A DNA stretch of 64,000 bases. Source: Gordonia hongkongensis. GTDB taxonomy: Bacteria > Actinomycetota > Actinomycetes > Mycobacteriales > Mycobacteriaceae. Below, piece by piece: positions 53,714 through 62,884 of the stretch (within the stretch, counting starts at the first letter, position 1; every line of letters begins with the position of its first letter). The translations under genes and the position numbers were made by a program. The notes beneath the pieces were generated by a model, which saw only the letters and a list, made by a program, of their open reading frames with translations, was not told where the DNA came from and did not search any database. The DNA is taken from positions 5,231,948 through 5,295,947 of the forward strand of contig NZ_CP095552.1 in NCBI RefSeq assembly GCF_023078355.1. Reading direction: 5' to 3'.

Positions 53714-54892
53714 ATGCCATTGTTCCGACTTGGTGATCACGGCTCGGCGGTGGCCGAGATCCGCGCCATCCTCGTCGGACGTGGTCTGTTGCCCGACGAT
53801 GGATCCTCCAGCGCCACACACGGTGGGCCGGCGAACGGGTGGAATCCACCCGAAGCCGTCTTCGACGAGGCGTGTGACCGGGCCGTCCGTGCGTTTCAAC
53901 AGGAGCGCGGCCTGATCGTCGACGGCATCGTCGGTCCGGCCACCTACCGCGTCCTGCGCGAGGCGTCCTACCGACTCGGCGCTCGAGTGCTCTCGTATCA
54001 GCTGTCGGCGCCCATGGTCGGCGACGATGTCGCCACCCTGCAGAGCCGGCTGCAGAACCTCGGTTACTTCACGTCGCTGGTCGACGGCATCTTCGGCCTG
54101 ACCACTCATAACGCAGTCTGCCTTTACCAGAGTGAATACGGTCTCGCTTCCGACGGCATCTGCGGTCCGGCCACCCTGCGTTCGCTGGAGCGCCTCGGCA
54201 CGAGAGTGACCGGGGGTTCGCCGTACGCGATCCGCGAAGAAGAGCACGTCCGTCGTTCCGGACCGCAACTGTCCGGGAAGCGGATCCTCATCGACCCCGG
54301 CTCCGGTGGACTCCATGCCCTGTCGACGGGTGAGGTCGCCGATCGCGAGTCGGAACTGCTGTGGGACCTCGGTGCTCGTCTCGAAGGCCGGATGGCGGCC
54401 GCCGGAATGCAGACGTTCCTGTCGCATGACGGTCGGGGACGTCCCGGGGACGACGAGCGCGCTCGCGTCGCGAATCTGATGGACGCCGACCTGATGATCT
54501 CGCTCCGCTGCGGCCATTACCGGAACGCGCGCGCCAATGGTGTCGCGTCGTTCTACTTCGGCAACAACGACTCGTACTCGACGATCGGGCGCAACCTTGC
54601 CGGCTTCATCCAGCGGGAGATCGCGGCACGCACGCCGTTGTCGGACTGCCGGACTCACGAGCGCACCTGGGATGTCCTCCGGCTCACCAGGATGCCCGTG
54701 GCGCTCATCGACGTCGGTTACATCACGAACCCGAACGACGCTGCAGTGCTTGCTGATTCGGATTGGCGCAACGTCATCGCCGACGCCATCGTGGTGGCGG
54801 TGAAGCGACTGTACCTGCTCGATCAGGACGATCGTCCTACGGGCACTTATACTTTCGCGGATCTGCTGGCCGCGGAGAACAGCTCCCGCTGA
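53714..54892 (+). CDS. cwlM: CwlM, amidase-fold regulator of peptidoglycan synthesis
   Basis: 392 residues: two peptidoglycan-binding domains (about residues 1-85 and 95-165: FQQERGLIVDGIVGPATYRV; LYQSEYGLASDGICGPATLR) and an N-acetylmuramoyl-L-alanine amidase_3 fold (about 190-375). The amidase zinc site is degraded: the first ligand loop is IDPGSGG rather than DPGHGG, and the ISIHAN-type loop is ISLRCGH. In mycobacteria CwlM is cytoplasmic, is phosphorylated by PknB and stimulates MurA; the lost ligands fit that regulatory role. No signal peptide. The 3' end overlaps the convergent gene by 56 bases. Confidence 0.93.
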   Translation: MPLFRLGDHGSAVAEIRAILVGRGLLPDDGSSSATHGGPANGWNPPEAVFDEACDRAVRAFQQERGLIVDGIVGPATYRVLREASYRLGARVLSYQLSAPMVGDDVATLQSRLQNLGYFTSLVDGIFGLTTHNAVCLYQSEYGLASDGICGPATLRSLERLGTRVTGGSPYAIREEEHVRRSGPQLSGKRILIDPGSGGLHALSTGEVADRESELLWDLGARLEGRMAAAGMQTFLSHDGRGRPGDDERARVANLMDADLMISLRCGHYRNARANGVASFYFGNNDSYSTIGRNLAGFIQREIAARTPLSDCRTHERTWDVLRLTRMPVALIDVGYITNPNDAAVLADSDWRNVIADAIVVAVKRLYLLDQDDRPTGTYTFADLLAAENSSR

Positions 54893-55691
54893 TCCGCTGC
54901 GGCCCGGTTCCCACCGGGACCGCCGTCCGCTGCCGACCGGCCAGATCCATCTCGGCCATCACCACCAGTTTCTGCAGCGCACTCTCGACCTCGACCTTCC
55001 AGCCGAGTCCTTCGTCGAGCTCCAGTCGGAAACGCGGGAACCTCTGGTGCGACGACACGACGTCGAACCCGGAATCTTTCAGAAACGACGCGTCATTCAT
55101 ACAGTTCGTGCAGAGGTCGCCCTGTGGGTCGTCGAGAATCTCACGCGCGACTTCGACGATCGCCTCATCCGACCAGAGCTCGAGATCGTCGGCCACCCCA
55201 CCCGCGCTCCCGGCGAGCACAAAGGGATCCGCGCCGGACCCGTTCCGTACCAGACCGAACGATTCGACCGCCCGGACGCCTCGTCGGATCAGGTCGCCCA
55301 GCACCGCGTCCAGCAGGATGGTGGCGACTTCGTCGTGGCCGGGCTCGGTACGGATGCTGGTGAGCAGCACGGCGTCGTGGCTGACCGGCGACGTAGGGAA
55401 GTGCTGCGACCGCGGAACACGATTGGGCGGCGCGTAGAAGGCTGTACCGATGACAGTGTTCGTGCTCGACTCGATCGCGACCTGCCCGCACGCACCCCAA
55501 TCGAGGAGAAGACCCGAGATCCACGCCTCCTTGTCGAACTCGCTCTCGTAGGGTTCGAGATCGCCGGGGCCCGGTACCGTGCCGCGGCTTGTCTGCGCCA
55601 CGGGCTCGACTTCCCAGAAGACGCAATTGCGGGTGTGGCGGGGGAGCGACGCGAAGGATCCCAGTTCCAACCGAGTGACGGACACACTCAT
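54837..55691 (-). CDS. GNAT-like acetyltransferase, Rv3916c family
   Basis: A 284-residue protein of the family found between cwlM and parB in Mycobacteriales. The central part has GNAT-like secondary structure (HDAVLLTSIRTEPGHDEVAT ILLDAVLGDLIRRGVRAVES FG), and CTNCMNDASFLKDSGFDVVS forms a Cys pair region near residue 205. ATG 55691 is preferred to the 55745 start. Substrate unknown. It runs convergent to cwlM with a coding overlap of 56 bases. Confidence 0.8.
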   Translation of the reverse strand: MSVSVTRLELGSFASLPRHTRNCVFWEVEPVAQTSRGTVPGPGDLEPYESEFDKEAWISGLLLDWGACGQVAIESSTNTVIGTAFYAPPNRVPRSQHFPTSPVSHDAVLLTSIRTEPGHDEVATILLDAVLGDLIRRGVRAVESFGLVRNGSGADPFVLAGSAGGVADDLELWSDEAIVEVAREILDDPQGDLCTNCMNDASFLKDSGFDVVSSHQRFPRFRLELDEGLGWKVEVESALQKLVVMAEMDLAGRQRTAVPVGTGPQRISGSCSPRPADPRKYKCP

Positions 55692-55839
55692 GTCGGTGCG
55701 CCCCGGTCGAGAATTCCACGGATGCCGAATGTAGCAGCGCAACAACAGCTTTCGCTGTACAAGCGCCCGCTGGCTACGTCAATCGTCACTGTGACATTAC
55801 TTCCGCGTCTAGGTGGTACCGGAAATCCCGCGTCGAAAT

Positions 55840-56892
55840 TCACTTCTTCGGATCGATGAACTGGACAATGCGTTCCAGGTCGTCGACCGAGCCGAACTCC
55901 ACCACGATCTTGCCTTTTCTTTTCCCTAGACTGACTGTAACCCTGGTGTCCAGACTGTCGGACAGTCTCTCCGCGAGATCCTGGAGGCCTGGCATCTGCA
56001 TCGGACGGCGTTTCGGCGCCGACGGAGATTTCGCTTCCGGACCGTCGCCACGATTGGCGAGCGTGACAGCTTCCTCAGTCGCCCGCACCGACAACCCTTC
56101 GGCGACGATCCGCGCCGCGAGAGCTTCCTGAGCGTCGCTTCCGGTCTCGAGGGACAGGAGAGCGCGGGCATGGCCGGCCGACAGCACCCCCGCCGCGACC
56201 CGGCGTTGCACCGGAATCGGGAGTTTGAGCAACCGGATCATGTTGCTGATCAGCGGGCGAGAACGGCCGAGGCGAGAGGCGAGCTCCTCGTGCGTCACAC
56301 CGAACTCCTCGAGCAGCTGCTGATAGGCCGCCGCTTCTTCGAGTGGGTTGAGCTGCGCACGGTGGATGTTCTCCAACAACGCATCGCGCAGCATGTCACC
56401 GTCAGGCGTCTCCCGCACGATCGCGGGGATGGCCTCGAGCCCTGCCTCCTGGCTTGCCCGCCACCGGCGCTCACCCATGACGATCTGATAGGCGATCCCA
56501 TCCGCGGTGGGCTGCTTGAGTCGGCGCACCACGATGGGCTGCATCAGCCCGAACTCTCGAATCGAGTGCACGAGCTCCGCCATCGCCTCGTCATCGAAGA
56601 CGGTTCTGGGCTGACTGGGATTCGGCTGGATCTCCTTCGGGGGCAACTCGCGGTACACCGCGCCCGCCTCTTCCGGGCTGAGAGGTTGCGTCCCGGTCGC
56701 CTGCGTAGCGGCAGTCGACGAGGTCTTGACGCCATCATCAGCTGTCGTCGGACCCTTGCCGATGACGACATCCGCTGCGGCGTTGCCGAGGCGCGGGGCG
56801 CCCGATTGGTCGTCGGCAGGCCCCGTCGGAATCAGCGCCGCGAGCCCTCGTCCGAGTCCACCCCGGCGCTGAGCGGCGTCTCGTTGACTCAT
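55840..56892 (-). CDS. parB: Chromosome partitioning protein ParB
   Basis: A 350-residue CTPase clamp that loads at parS. N-terminal [16 protein letters not shown] box; ParB/Srx CTP-binding domain from about residue 80 ([20 protein letters not shown]; motif [13 protein letters not shown] near 140; [20 protein letters not shown] near 173); helix-turn-helix at about 190-220 ([23 protein letters not shown]); C-terminal dimer domain. It sits 64 bases downstream of parA; four parS sites are nearby. Confidence 0.97.
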   Translation of the reverse strand: MSQRDAAQRRGGLGRGLAALIPTGPADDQSGAPRLGNAAADVVIGKGPTTADDGVKTSSTAATQATGTQPLSPEEAGAVYRELPPKEIQPNPSQPRTVFDDEAMAELVHSIREFGLMQPIVVRRLKQPTADGIAYQIVMGERRWRASQEAGLEAIPAIVRETPDGDMLRDALLENIHRAQLNPLEEAAAYQQLLEEFGVTHEELASRLGRSRPLISNMIRLLKLPIPVQRRVAAGVLSAGHARALLSLETGSDAQEALAARIVAEGLSVRATEEAVTLANRGDGPEAKSPSAPKRRPMQMPGLQDLAERLSDSLDTRVTVSLGKRKGKIVVEFGSVDDLERIVQFIDPKK

Positions 56893-56956
56893 TGGTGCTC
56901 CCTTTCGCGATGATGGTCGTGAGTCGGCGTGTCACGTGAACCGAGGCGATACCGGA

Positions 56957-58000
56957 TCACGCCGGCGCCCCCTCGGCAGCCCGCAACGCCAGTTCGCGTG
57001 CGGCATCGAGGTAACTCATTGCGCCGCGAGAGCCGGGGTCATACTCGATGATCGTCATCCCGTAGCCGGGGGCCTCGGACACCTTGACGCTCCGCGGGAT
57101 GATCGTGCTCAGCACCTTGTCGCCGAAGTGACGCCGCACTTCTTCGGCCACCTGGTCGGCCAGTTTCGTCCTGCCGTCGTACATCGTCAGCACGATCGTG
57201 GAGACGTGGAGCTCACGGTTGAGGTGCGCCTGTACGAGTTCGATATTGCGCAGCAGCTGTCCGACGCCCTCGAGTGCGTAATACTCGCACTGGATCGGGA
57301 TGAGAACCTCACGGGCTGCCACCATCGCGTTGACGGTCAGCAGACCCAGTGATGGGGGACAGTCGATGAACACGTAGTCGATCTGGTACTTGGCAAGCAC
57401 ATCGTCGGCGAGCGCATTACGCAACCGATTCTCGCGGGCCACCAGCGACACGAGTTCGATCTCGGCGCCGGCCAGATCGAGAGTCGCAGGCACGCAGAAC
57501 AGGCCGCGCTGGCTGGGCGACTCCTGGATCGCTTCCTCGAGGGTCACTTCACCGAGCAACAACTCGTACACCGATGCGATGTCCTCTGCGCGATGATCGA
57601 TGCCGAGCGCGGTACTGGCGTTGCCCTGGGGGTCGAGATCGACAACCAGAACGCGAAGACCGCGCAGCGCGAGTCCCGCCGCAAGGTTGACGGTCGTCGT
57701 GGTCTTCCCGACGCCGCCCTTCTGATTGGCGACGGTCATGATCCGTGTATGCGGCGGTTTGGGTAGTTGCCCCGCACCCCCGGGAGTCAGTACCTGACTC
57801 GCGCGCTCGGCGGCCATGGCGATTGGGGTGTCGGCGAAGGGCTGGCCGTCAACTCCGGGGTGACCCCCTGCCGCAGTTTCACGTGAAACATTCGGGTCTT
57901 GATCGACCACGCGTGGACTCCTTTGACCGACCTCGTACGGACTCGCGTCCGTACCGCCGGCGGCTGTAGCTGCCGACCCTACGGTCGCGGAAGCGTCCAT
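56957..58000 (-). CDS. parA: Chromosome partitioning ATPase ParA
   Basis: 347 residues from ATG 58000. A non-conserved N-terminal leader of about 80 residues precedes the deviant Walker A box (TVANQKGGVGKTTTTVNLAA), followed by VDLDPQGNASTALG and FIDCPPSLGLLTVNAM. It forms the nucleoid gradient that moves ParB-parS complexes. The leader contains NVSRET, encoded by a parS site at 57875-57890. The frame is open upstream to 58102 but would overlap rsmG. Confidence 0.96.
   Translation of the reverse strand: MDASATVGSAATAAGGTDASPYEVGQRSPRVVDQDPNVSRETAAGGHPGVDGQPFADTPIAMAAERASQVLTPGGAGQLPKPPHTRIMTVANQKGGVGKTTTTVNLAAGLALRGLRVLVVDLDPQGNASTALGIDHRAEDIASVYELLLGEVTLEEAIQESPSQRGLFCVPATLDLAGAEIELVSLVARENRLRNALADDVLAKYQIDYVFIDCPPSLGLLTVNAMVAAREVLIPIQCEYYALEGVGQLLRNIELVQAHLNRELHVSTIVLTMYDGRTKLADQVAEEVRRHFGDKVLSTIIPRSVKVSEAPGYGMTIIEYDPGSRGAMSYLDAARELALRAAEGAPA
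57875..57890. promoter_or_regulatory. parS: parS site 1, inside parA
   Basis: The 14-bp core GTTTCACGTGAAAC at 57876-57889 is perfect; one outer base differs from TGTTTCACGTGAAACA. It encodes Val-Ser-Arg-Glu-Thr within the parA leader. Confidence 0.93.
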
Positions 58001-58079
58001 TGCAGCACCTTCGGGGGTGCCGACAGAACGCTTCCTATTCTGCGCCCTCCGCGGACTCCACACCAATCCGATCGCCTCC

Positions 58080-58787
58080 TCAGCGCCGTCCGGAACGGCC
58101 ACCGCGCGACCGCTCGGTCTTCGTTCCCACGATCACGGTCGTCGGCGTCTCGAGAACGCGATCGCCACACGTGTGAACCGTCAGTTCTGTGATCCCAGAG
58201 CGCCCGACCACCGCCCGATCGCGTTCGATCTCTTCGGCGGCTGACGACCCCTTGATCGCGATCATCTGGCCTCCGGGACGGACCAGGGGAGCGGACCATT
58301 TCGCCAACCGTTCGAGCGGCGCGACTGCTCGCGACGTCACCACATCGGCGGGCTCGACGACGGCGCGTACCGCCTTCTCTTCCGCTCGCCCTCGGATCAC
58401 GATCACGTTGTCCAACGAGAGCGCGGCAGCAGCACGGTCCAAGAAGGTGCTGCGTCGGAGTAGCGGTTCGATGAGAGTGATCGAGAGATCTGGGCGTGCA
58501 ATGGCGAGGGGGATGCCGGGGAGGCCGGCACCGCTGCCGATGTCGACCACGCGCAACCCGTGCGAGATGAGCTCGCCGAGTACGCCGCAGTTGAGAATGT
58601 GACGATCCCACAGTCGCGGGACCTCTCGCGGACCCATGAGTCCGTGGTCGATCCCGTCGGTGGCGAGGACGCGCCAGTAGTCCACCGCCAGCGCCACCCG
58701 CTCACCGAAGACATCAGTCGCGATGTCTGGCGGAACCGCCAACGCATCAAGATCGTGCTCGTGCCCGGGTTGTGCGTCAGACGGCAC
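58080..58787 (-). CDS. rsmG: 16S rRNA (guanine527-N7)-methyltransferase
   Basis: A 235-residue SAM-dependent methyltransferase that makes m7G527 in 16S rRNA. SAM site: VVDIGSGAGLPGIPLAIARP near residue 80; LWDRHILNCGVLGELI precedes it, and ADVVTSRAVAPLERLAKWSA PLVRPGG follows. The basic tail is RSRGGRSGRR. GTG 58787. Loss of function in related species gives low-level streptomycin resistance. Gene order parA-rsmG-khpB is conserved. Confidence 0.95.
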   Translation of the reverse strand: MPSDAQPGHEHDLDALAVPPDIATDVFGERVALAVDYWRVLATDGIDHGLMGPREVPRLWDRHILNCGVLGELISHGLRVVDIGSGAGLPGIPLAIARPDLSITLIEPLLRRSTFLDRAAAALSLDNVIVIRGRAEEKAVRAVVEPADVVTSRAVAPLERLAKWSAPLVRPGGQMIAIKGSSAAEEIERDRAVVGRSGITELTVHTCGDRVLETPTTVIVGTKTERSRGGRSGRR

Positions 58788-58819
58788 TTCGCCTCCGTTC
58801 GAGTGGGATACCTAGACAG

Positions 58820-58835
58820 TGTTTCACGTGAAACC
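58820..58835. promoter_or_regulatory. parS: parS site 2
   Basis: TGTTTCACGTGAAACC: perfect 14-bp core at 58821-58834, in the rsmG upstream region. Confidence 0.93.
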
Positions 58836-58876
58836 CAACCCTCTGGCAGGTCGGTGCACATCGGGTCCTAGCGCGA

Positions 58877-58892
58877 TGTTTCACGTGAAACA
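58877..58892. promoter_or_regulatory. parS: parS site 3
   Basis: TGTTTCACGTGAAACA, a perfect 16-bp consensus, 42 bp after site 2. Flanking bases extend the symmetry (GA before and TC after, with one break). Confidence 0.95.
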
Positions 58893-59114
58893 CATCGATG
58901 TGATTCGACGACAAACCGACGGAACTGAGCGCAACGTCCCGTCGAACCCGCGATCGACATCTGCGTCGCTTTCGCCCCCTCCCGCTCCCTGGTCCGAGAG
59001 ATCCGCTAGATCTCTGGCCCTGGGGCCAGAAGCAAAAGCCGCCAGGCCCAAACAAGCGACGAAGAAGCGCGGTCGAGATCGACGAGCCTCGATAGATTCG
59101 CGACGCATCTCGCC

Positions 59115-59628
59115 AGGACCCTTCGTGACGGCCTCCGCAAGCTCCGGCCTCCTCAGGGAGCGGTGGTTCCCTCGTAGCCCACGACGGCCGCCAGGCCGCA
59201 GATACCGAGGAGCGAGCTCGGGAGCGATACCACCTGCTCCCTGAGGAGCGACCTTGCGAGCGTCATCCTGCTCCCTGAGGAACGACTCGCGAGCGGCACC
59301 GCCTGCACCCTGAGGAGCGACCTGGCGAGCGGCACCACCCGCTCCCTGAGGAGCGAGCTTGCGAGCGTCACGAAGGGTCTTGGTGGGCCGGGTTGCGAAG
59401 ACCCTTCGTGACGGCCTCCGCAAGCTCCGGCCTCCTCAGGGAGCAGGGGGTGACGCGCCCTCCGCAAGCTCCGGACGCTCCTCAGGGCACGGGAGGCGAC
59501 GCGCCCTCCGCAAGCTCCGGGCCCTCCTCAAAGAGCGCAGGTTTGCCGCGCCCTCCGCAAGCTCCGGACACTCCGTAGGGGCGGAACTAGACGCGCCCTC
59601 CGCAAGCTCCGGACGCCCTCAGGGAGCA
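59115..59628. repeat. Two-armed tandem array of the GCTCCCTGAGGAGC repeat
   Basis: Four forward units start at 59236, 59270, 59305 and 59341 (34-36 bp apart; core GCTCCCTGAGGAGCGA then TTGCGAGCG). After a junction of about 35 bp, five inverted units follow, with CTCCGCAAGCTCCGG at 59416, 59460, 59506, 59553 and 59598 (44-47 bp apart), each closing with a version of CTCAGGGAGC. A further inverted unit lies at 59117-59162. The whole is a large imperfect palindrome made of tandem units. Confidence 0.85.
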
Positions 59629-60330
59629 GGTCGTTCATTCGGACCAGGGGAGCACGGACTCGGATGTTCACGAGTGTTCTTCCATGGTCCACAACAGTCG
59701 CCAGGCTGAAGATAGTGACGTGCGAGCCCTGCGCCACCCAGCTCCCTGAGGTGCGAGCGAAGCGAGCCTCGAAGGGTCTGATGACGACCGTTTCGATTGA
59801 CACTCCGGTCCCGGAAGGAAGCGTCACGTGACAATTCGACCAGTTTGCGTCCGGACCGAGCAGCGAGCGGTGTCGTTGGCCAGTGGCGACGCGTGGCGCG
59901 GGTATCCCAACCCGCCGGAGAGTCACTGCCGCGGTCCGCGCTGCCAACACCCGGAACTGCCCTGGCGTCACAGCGGCCGCCGAGACTGCAACTCGGCAGC
60001 CGCTCGACCGAACGGGCCTCGACCCGGTCCGGGCAATGAACGGCTTTGGGCTCTCTCGTCGCGTCCGGCACACGTGGCCATCCACCGCGCTACGAGGACG
60101 TCCATGGTGCGAGTTGGCGCTACCGCCATGTGCAGCAACGTCGCCGACTGAGTCGGCCACCGGGCGCGGGGGATCGAGGCATCCGAAGGTGACGGTTACG
60201 CATTCCGTCGGCGACATCCCGGGACGTTTGACCGCAACCCGAGTTGCAAGGGGCGCCGACCGTCGACTCGATCGTGCACATCAACGCCCCGCGCGCATCC
60301 GTTCTGTGCGCCGCCTCAGCGGACGAGTCG

Positions 60331-60346
60331 TGTTTCACGTGAAACA
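60331..60346. promoter_or_regulatory. parS: parS site 4
   Basis: TGTTTCACGTGAAACA, perfect 16-bp consensus, in the khpB-proximal part of the spacer. Confidence 0.95.
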
Positions 60347-60436
60347 ACAACAGTGTAAGTAGCCCACAGCGCGCAACGCCGTCGAAACGCCACCCGCTAT
60401 CGCGGCACACAACCAAGCAGTACCCGGAAACAAAGC

Positions 60437-60465
60437 AGGCCCCGACCGAGACGGTCGGGGCCTGT
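60437..60465 (-). terminator. Terminator of the rpmH-rnpA-yidD-yidC-khpB operon
   Basis: CAGGCCCCGACCG, AGA, CGGTCGGGGCCTG: a perfect 13-bp stem with a 3-base loop. Read on the minus strand it is followed by CTTTGTTTC, a T-rich tract. It lies 29 bases after the khpB stop. Confidence 0.88.
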
Positions 60466-60493
60466 TCACCTCCGTGGGGGAGGGGAGTACTTG

Positions 60494-61183
60494 CTACGAG
60501 GGGAGGACCACCACGCGACGTTTCGGCTCTGCACCCTCGCTCTCGCTGACGACGCCGTCGACGACCGCGACCGCGTCGTGCACGATCTTCCGCTCGAACG
60601 GCGTCATCGGATCCAGCGCTTCGCGCTCGCCGGACGACAGAACCCGCTCGGCGACCTCACGACCGAGGCGAGCCAGTCGATCGCGGCGATCAGCCCGCCA
60701 ACGGGCGATGTCGAGCATCAGGCGGCTGCGTTCACCTGTCGCCTGCTGGACCGCAAGGCGGGTCAGCTCCTGGAGCGCGTCGAGGACCTCACCCTTGCGC
60801 CCGACGAGCTTCGTCAGGTCGTCGCCGCCATCGATGCTGACGACTGCTCGGTCGCCATCCACATCCAGGTCGATGTCACCATCGAAGTCGAGGACGTCGA
60901 GCAGCTGCTCGAGGTAGTCGCCGGCGATCTCGCCTTCTTCGACCAGACGGTCTTCGTCGTCTTCGTCCTCATCCGAGTCGTCGTCATCGGAGTCGTCGTC
61001 GACATCGGTCTCGTCCGCGGCGTCATCATCGGCGTCGCTATGCACCGCTTCCGTGACGGCGTTCTCCGCCACCGCACCGTCGTCGCCGGCGGCCGACGAA
61101 GACGTGTCGGCCTGGTCCTCGGTCTGGGATCCCGCCGTGGTCTCGGCGTCCGTACCGGCTTGAGTTGCAGTCTCTGCTGTCAT
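60494..61183 (-). CDS. khpB: RNA-binding protein KhpB (Jag), KH-R3H
   Basis: 229 residues from ATG 61183; AGGTG lies 6 bases upstream (GTG 61192 is possible). Residues 1-90 are a very acidic, disordered leader with a long Asp/Glu run. The KH domain follows (VSIDGGDDLTKLVGRKGEVL DALQELTRLAV) and then R3H (LMLDIARWRADRRDRLARLG; DPMTPFERKIVHDAVA), where the R-x3-H spacing is present. The N-terminal Jag domain of firmicutes is absent, as usual in actinobacteria. It binds RNA with KhpA and is cotranscribed with yidC. Confidence 0.93.
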   Translation of the reverse strand: MTAETATQAGTDAETTAGSQTEDQADTSSSAAGDDGAVAENAVTEAVHSDADDDAADETDVDDDSDDDDSDEDEDDEDRLVEEGEIAGDYLEQLLDVLDFDGDIDLDVDGDRAVVSIDGGDDLTKLVGRKGEVLDALQELTRLAVQQATGERSRLMLDIARWRADRRDRLARLGREVAERVLSSGEREALDPMTPFERKIVHDAVAVVDGVVSESEGAEPKRRVVVLPS

Positions 61184-61228
61184 CTCATTCACCTAACTTC
61201 TGTGCTTCATCGAACAAGTCTGGGGCGG

Positions 61229-62434
61229 TCATCGTTTGCCACCGCGTTTGTTTCCGCGTTTGGCCGTCGAACGGCTTCCGCGGTTGTGGTTCTGCTTCTT
61301 GCCCGGTGCGGCGCCGGCGCCGGGGCGTGTGGGCTTCTGACCCGGCTTGGGTTTGGCTCCCGCCCCGGTGTCCGCTGCGGCGGTCGTCGACTCGTCGGGC
61401 GATGCATCTGCGTCGACACCGTCGGTCCCGGCCTTGTCCGACGATCCGTCCTTCGAGAGGGAGACGTTCGTCGAGTCGGCGCCGTTGGTGTTCGTCGCCG
61501 CGGGCTTCTTCTTCCGGTCGGGTCGCGCGCCCGGCTTCGGCGCATTGGCCTTCAGCTTCTCCTGCTTGAGGAGCTTGGCCTCTTCCTCTTCCTTGGCGAT
61601 GTGCCCGAAGACGATGTGCTGCTGACCGTAGGTCCAGATGTTGTTGCTCATCCAGTACAGGAGGATGGCGACCGGGAAGAACGGACCGGTCACGAGGATG
61701 CCGATCGGGAAGACGTACAGCGCGAGGTTGTTCATCATCCGGGTCTGCGGATTCTCCAGCGCCGCTTCGGGCTGACGGGCAACCGACGCACGCGAGTTCA
61801 GGTGCGTCGCGATGGAGGCGACGATCATCATGGGGATGACGACGAACGCGATCTGCGGGCGCGTGAAGTCGATGGGGGAGCCGGGCTCGACGAAGGCCTG
61901 GAACTCGGTCGCCGGCTCGACGAGGTAGGACGACAGCGGGACACCGAAGAGGCGGGCGTCGAGGAAGTTCTGCACCTGTTCGGCGCTGAACACGTAGTTG
62001 CCCTGGGACCGGGTCTCTGCCGCACTCATGCCGAGCTGACCCATGCCGGTGCCCATACGGTTGAACGAGCGCAGCACGTGGAACAGACCGATGAAGACCG
62101 GGATCTGGAGCAGCATCGGCAGGCAGCCGAGCATCGGGTTGAACCCGTGCTCCTTCTGCAGCTTCTGCATCTCCTCGGTCATCTTGACCCGATCCTTGGC
62201 GTACTTCTTACGGATCGCCTGGAGCTGCGGGTTGATCTCCTGCATCTTCTTCGTGGTGCGGATCTGCTTCACGAAGGGCTTGTAGAGAATCGCACGCAGG
62301 GTGAACACGAGGAACACCACCGACAGGGCCCAGGCGATGCCGTCGCCACCGGGGGAGTTCGGTGTGACATGGCTGAAGAGCCAATGCCAGACCCACATGA
62401 TCCCGGAGACCGGGTAATAGATGAAGTCGAGCAC
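61229..62434 (-). CDS. yidC: Membrane protein insertase YidC
   Basis: 401 residues; inserts membrane proteins alone or with SecYEG. Spans at about residues 5-25, 33-52 ([20 protein letters not shown], with the Arg of the hydrophilic groove), 98-120 ([20 protein letters not shown]), about 190-210 and 235-262. The cytoplasmic tail of about 120 residues is basic and Pro/Lys rich, ending with RGNKRGGKR, typical of forms that contact ribosomes. Start GTG 62434. Confidence 0.96.
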   Translation of the reverse strand: MLDFIYYPVSGIMWVWHWLFSHVTPNSPGGDGIAWALSVVFLVFTLRAILYKPFVKQIRTTKKMQEINPQLQAIRKKYAKDRVKMTEEMQKLQKEHGFNPMLGCLPMLLQIPVFIGLFHVLRSFNRMGTGMGQLGMSAAETRSQGNYVFSAEQVQNFLDARLFGVPLSSYLVEPATEFQAFVEPGSPIDFTRPQIAFVVIPMMIVASIATHLNSRASVARQPEAALENPQTRMMNNLALYVFPIGILVTGPFFPVAILLYWMSNNIWTYGQQHIVFGHIAKEEEEAKLLKQEKLKANAPKPGARPDRKKKPAATNTNGADSTNVSLSKDGSSDKAGTDGVDADASPDESTTAAADTGAGAKPKPGQKPTRPGAGAAPGKKQNHNRGSRSTAKRGNKRGGKR

Positions 62435-62461
62435 GGGTCAGTTACCCCTCACTTGTTGTAC

Positions 62462-62884
62462 TCACAGAGCACGCGTCTCGCCGGACGCGTGCTGATGGTT
62501 TCGAGGTCGGTGTGTGCCGGTCGCCGAGCGCCACAGGTCGCGGCACAGTTCGCCGAAGCCGCGTTCGGGAACCGGGTCGTAACCGGGTTTGTGCCAGGGC
62601 CCGCACTTCGCGAGCCGGATGACCGACAGCACCGAGCCGTAGAGGAAGCCGTGCCGGTCCAGTGCCTCGACCGCATATCCCGAGCAGGTGGGTTCGAACC
62701 GGCAGGACGGCAGACGCATCGGCGACACCCAGGTGCGGTACAGCTCGATGAGGAAGATGACGGTGCGGCGGGGGAGGAGGCGGAGTCCGCGCCACAGGCG
62801 CGCGCCGGTTCCGCTCGAGGCCGCGTGCGGAGTCGTCGAATCCGCCTCGGTCTCAAGTGACGGCGTGGTGTCGGTGTTGCCCAT
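62462..62884 (-). CDS. yidD: Membrane protein insertion efficiency factor YidD
   Basis: 140 residues. After a 30-residue acidic leader comes the YidD core: [35 protein letters not shown], with the conserved cysteine pair, and [14 protein letters not shown]. It assists YidC. ATG 62884 overlaps the rnpA stop (TGATG). The tail [16 protein letters not shown] is not conserved. Confidence 0.94.
   Translation of the reverse strand: MGNTDTTPSLETEADSTTPHAASSGTGARLWRGLRLLPRRTVIFLIELYRTWVSPMRLPSCRFEPTCSGYAVEALDRHGFLYGSVLSVIRLAKCGPWHKPGYDPVPERGFGELCRDLWRSATGTHRPRNHQHASGETRAL

Larger units (their letters stand above)
58893..60436. other. 1.5-kb gene-free, repeat-rich region between rsmG and khpB
   Basis: No gene is supported. 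It holds the repeat array at 59115-59628, the second repeat module near 59173-59215 and 59690-59735, and parS site 4 at 60331. Frames between 59760 and 60360 are open on several strands but have no recognisable domain or binding site. Confidence 0.6.

Noticed and set aside
58820..58892. Small ORFs reading MFHVKP / MFHVKH
   Set aside because: These are translations of the parS sequence itself, not conserved peptides.
59236..59628. CRISPR array
   Set aside because: Units are short, diverged and occur in both orientations with no unique spacers of constant length, and no cas genes are nearby.
59528..60217. 229-residue minus-strand frame in the rsmG-khpB spacer
   Set aside because: It starts in unstructured spacer and runs into the repeat array; no domain and Arg/Ser-rich composition.
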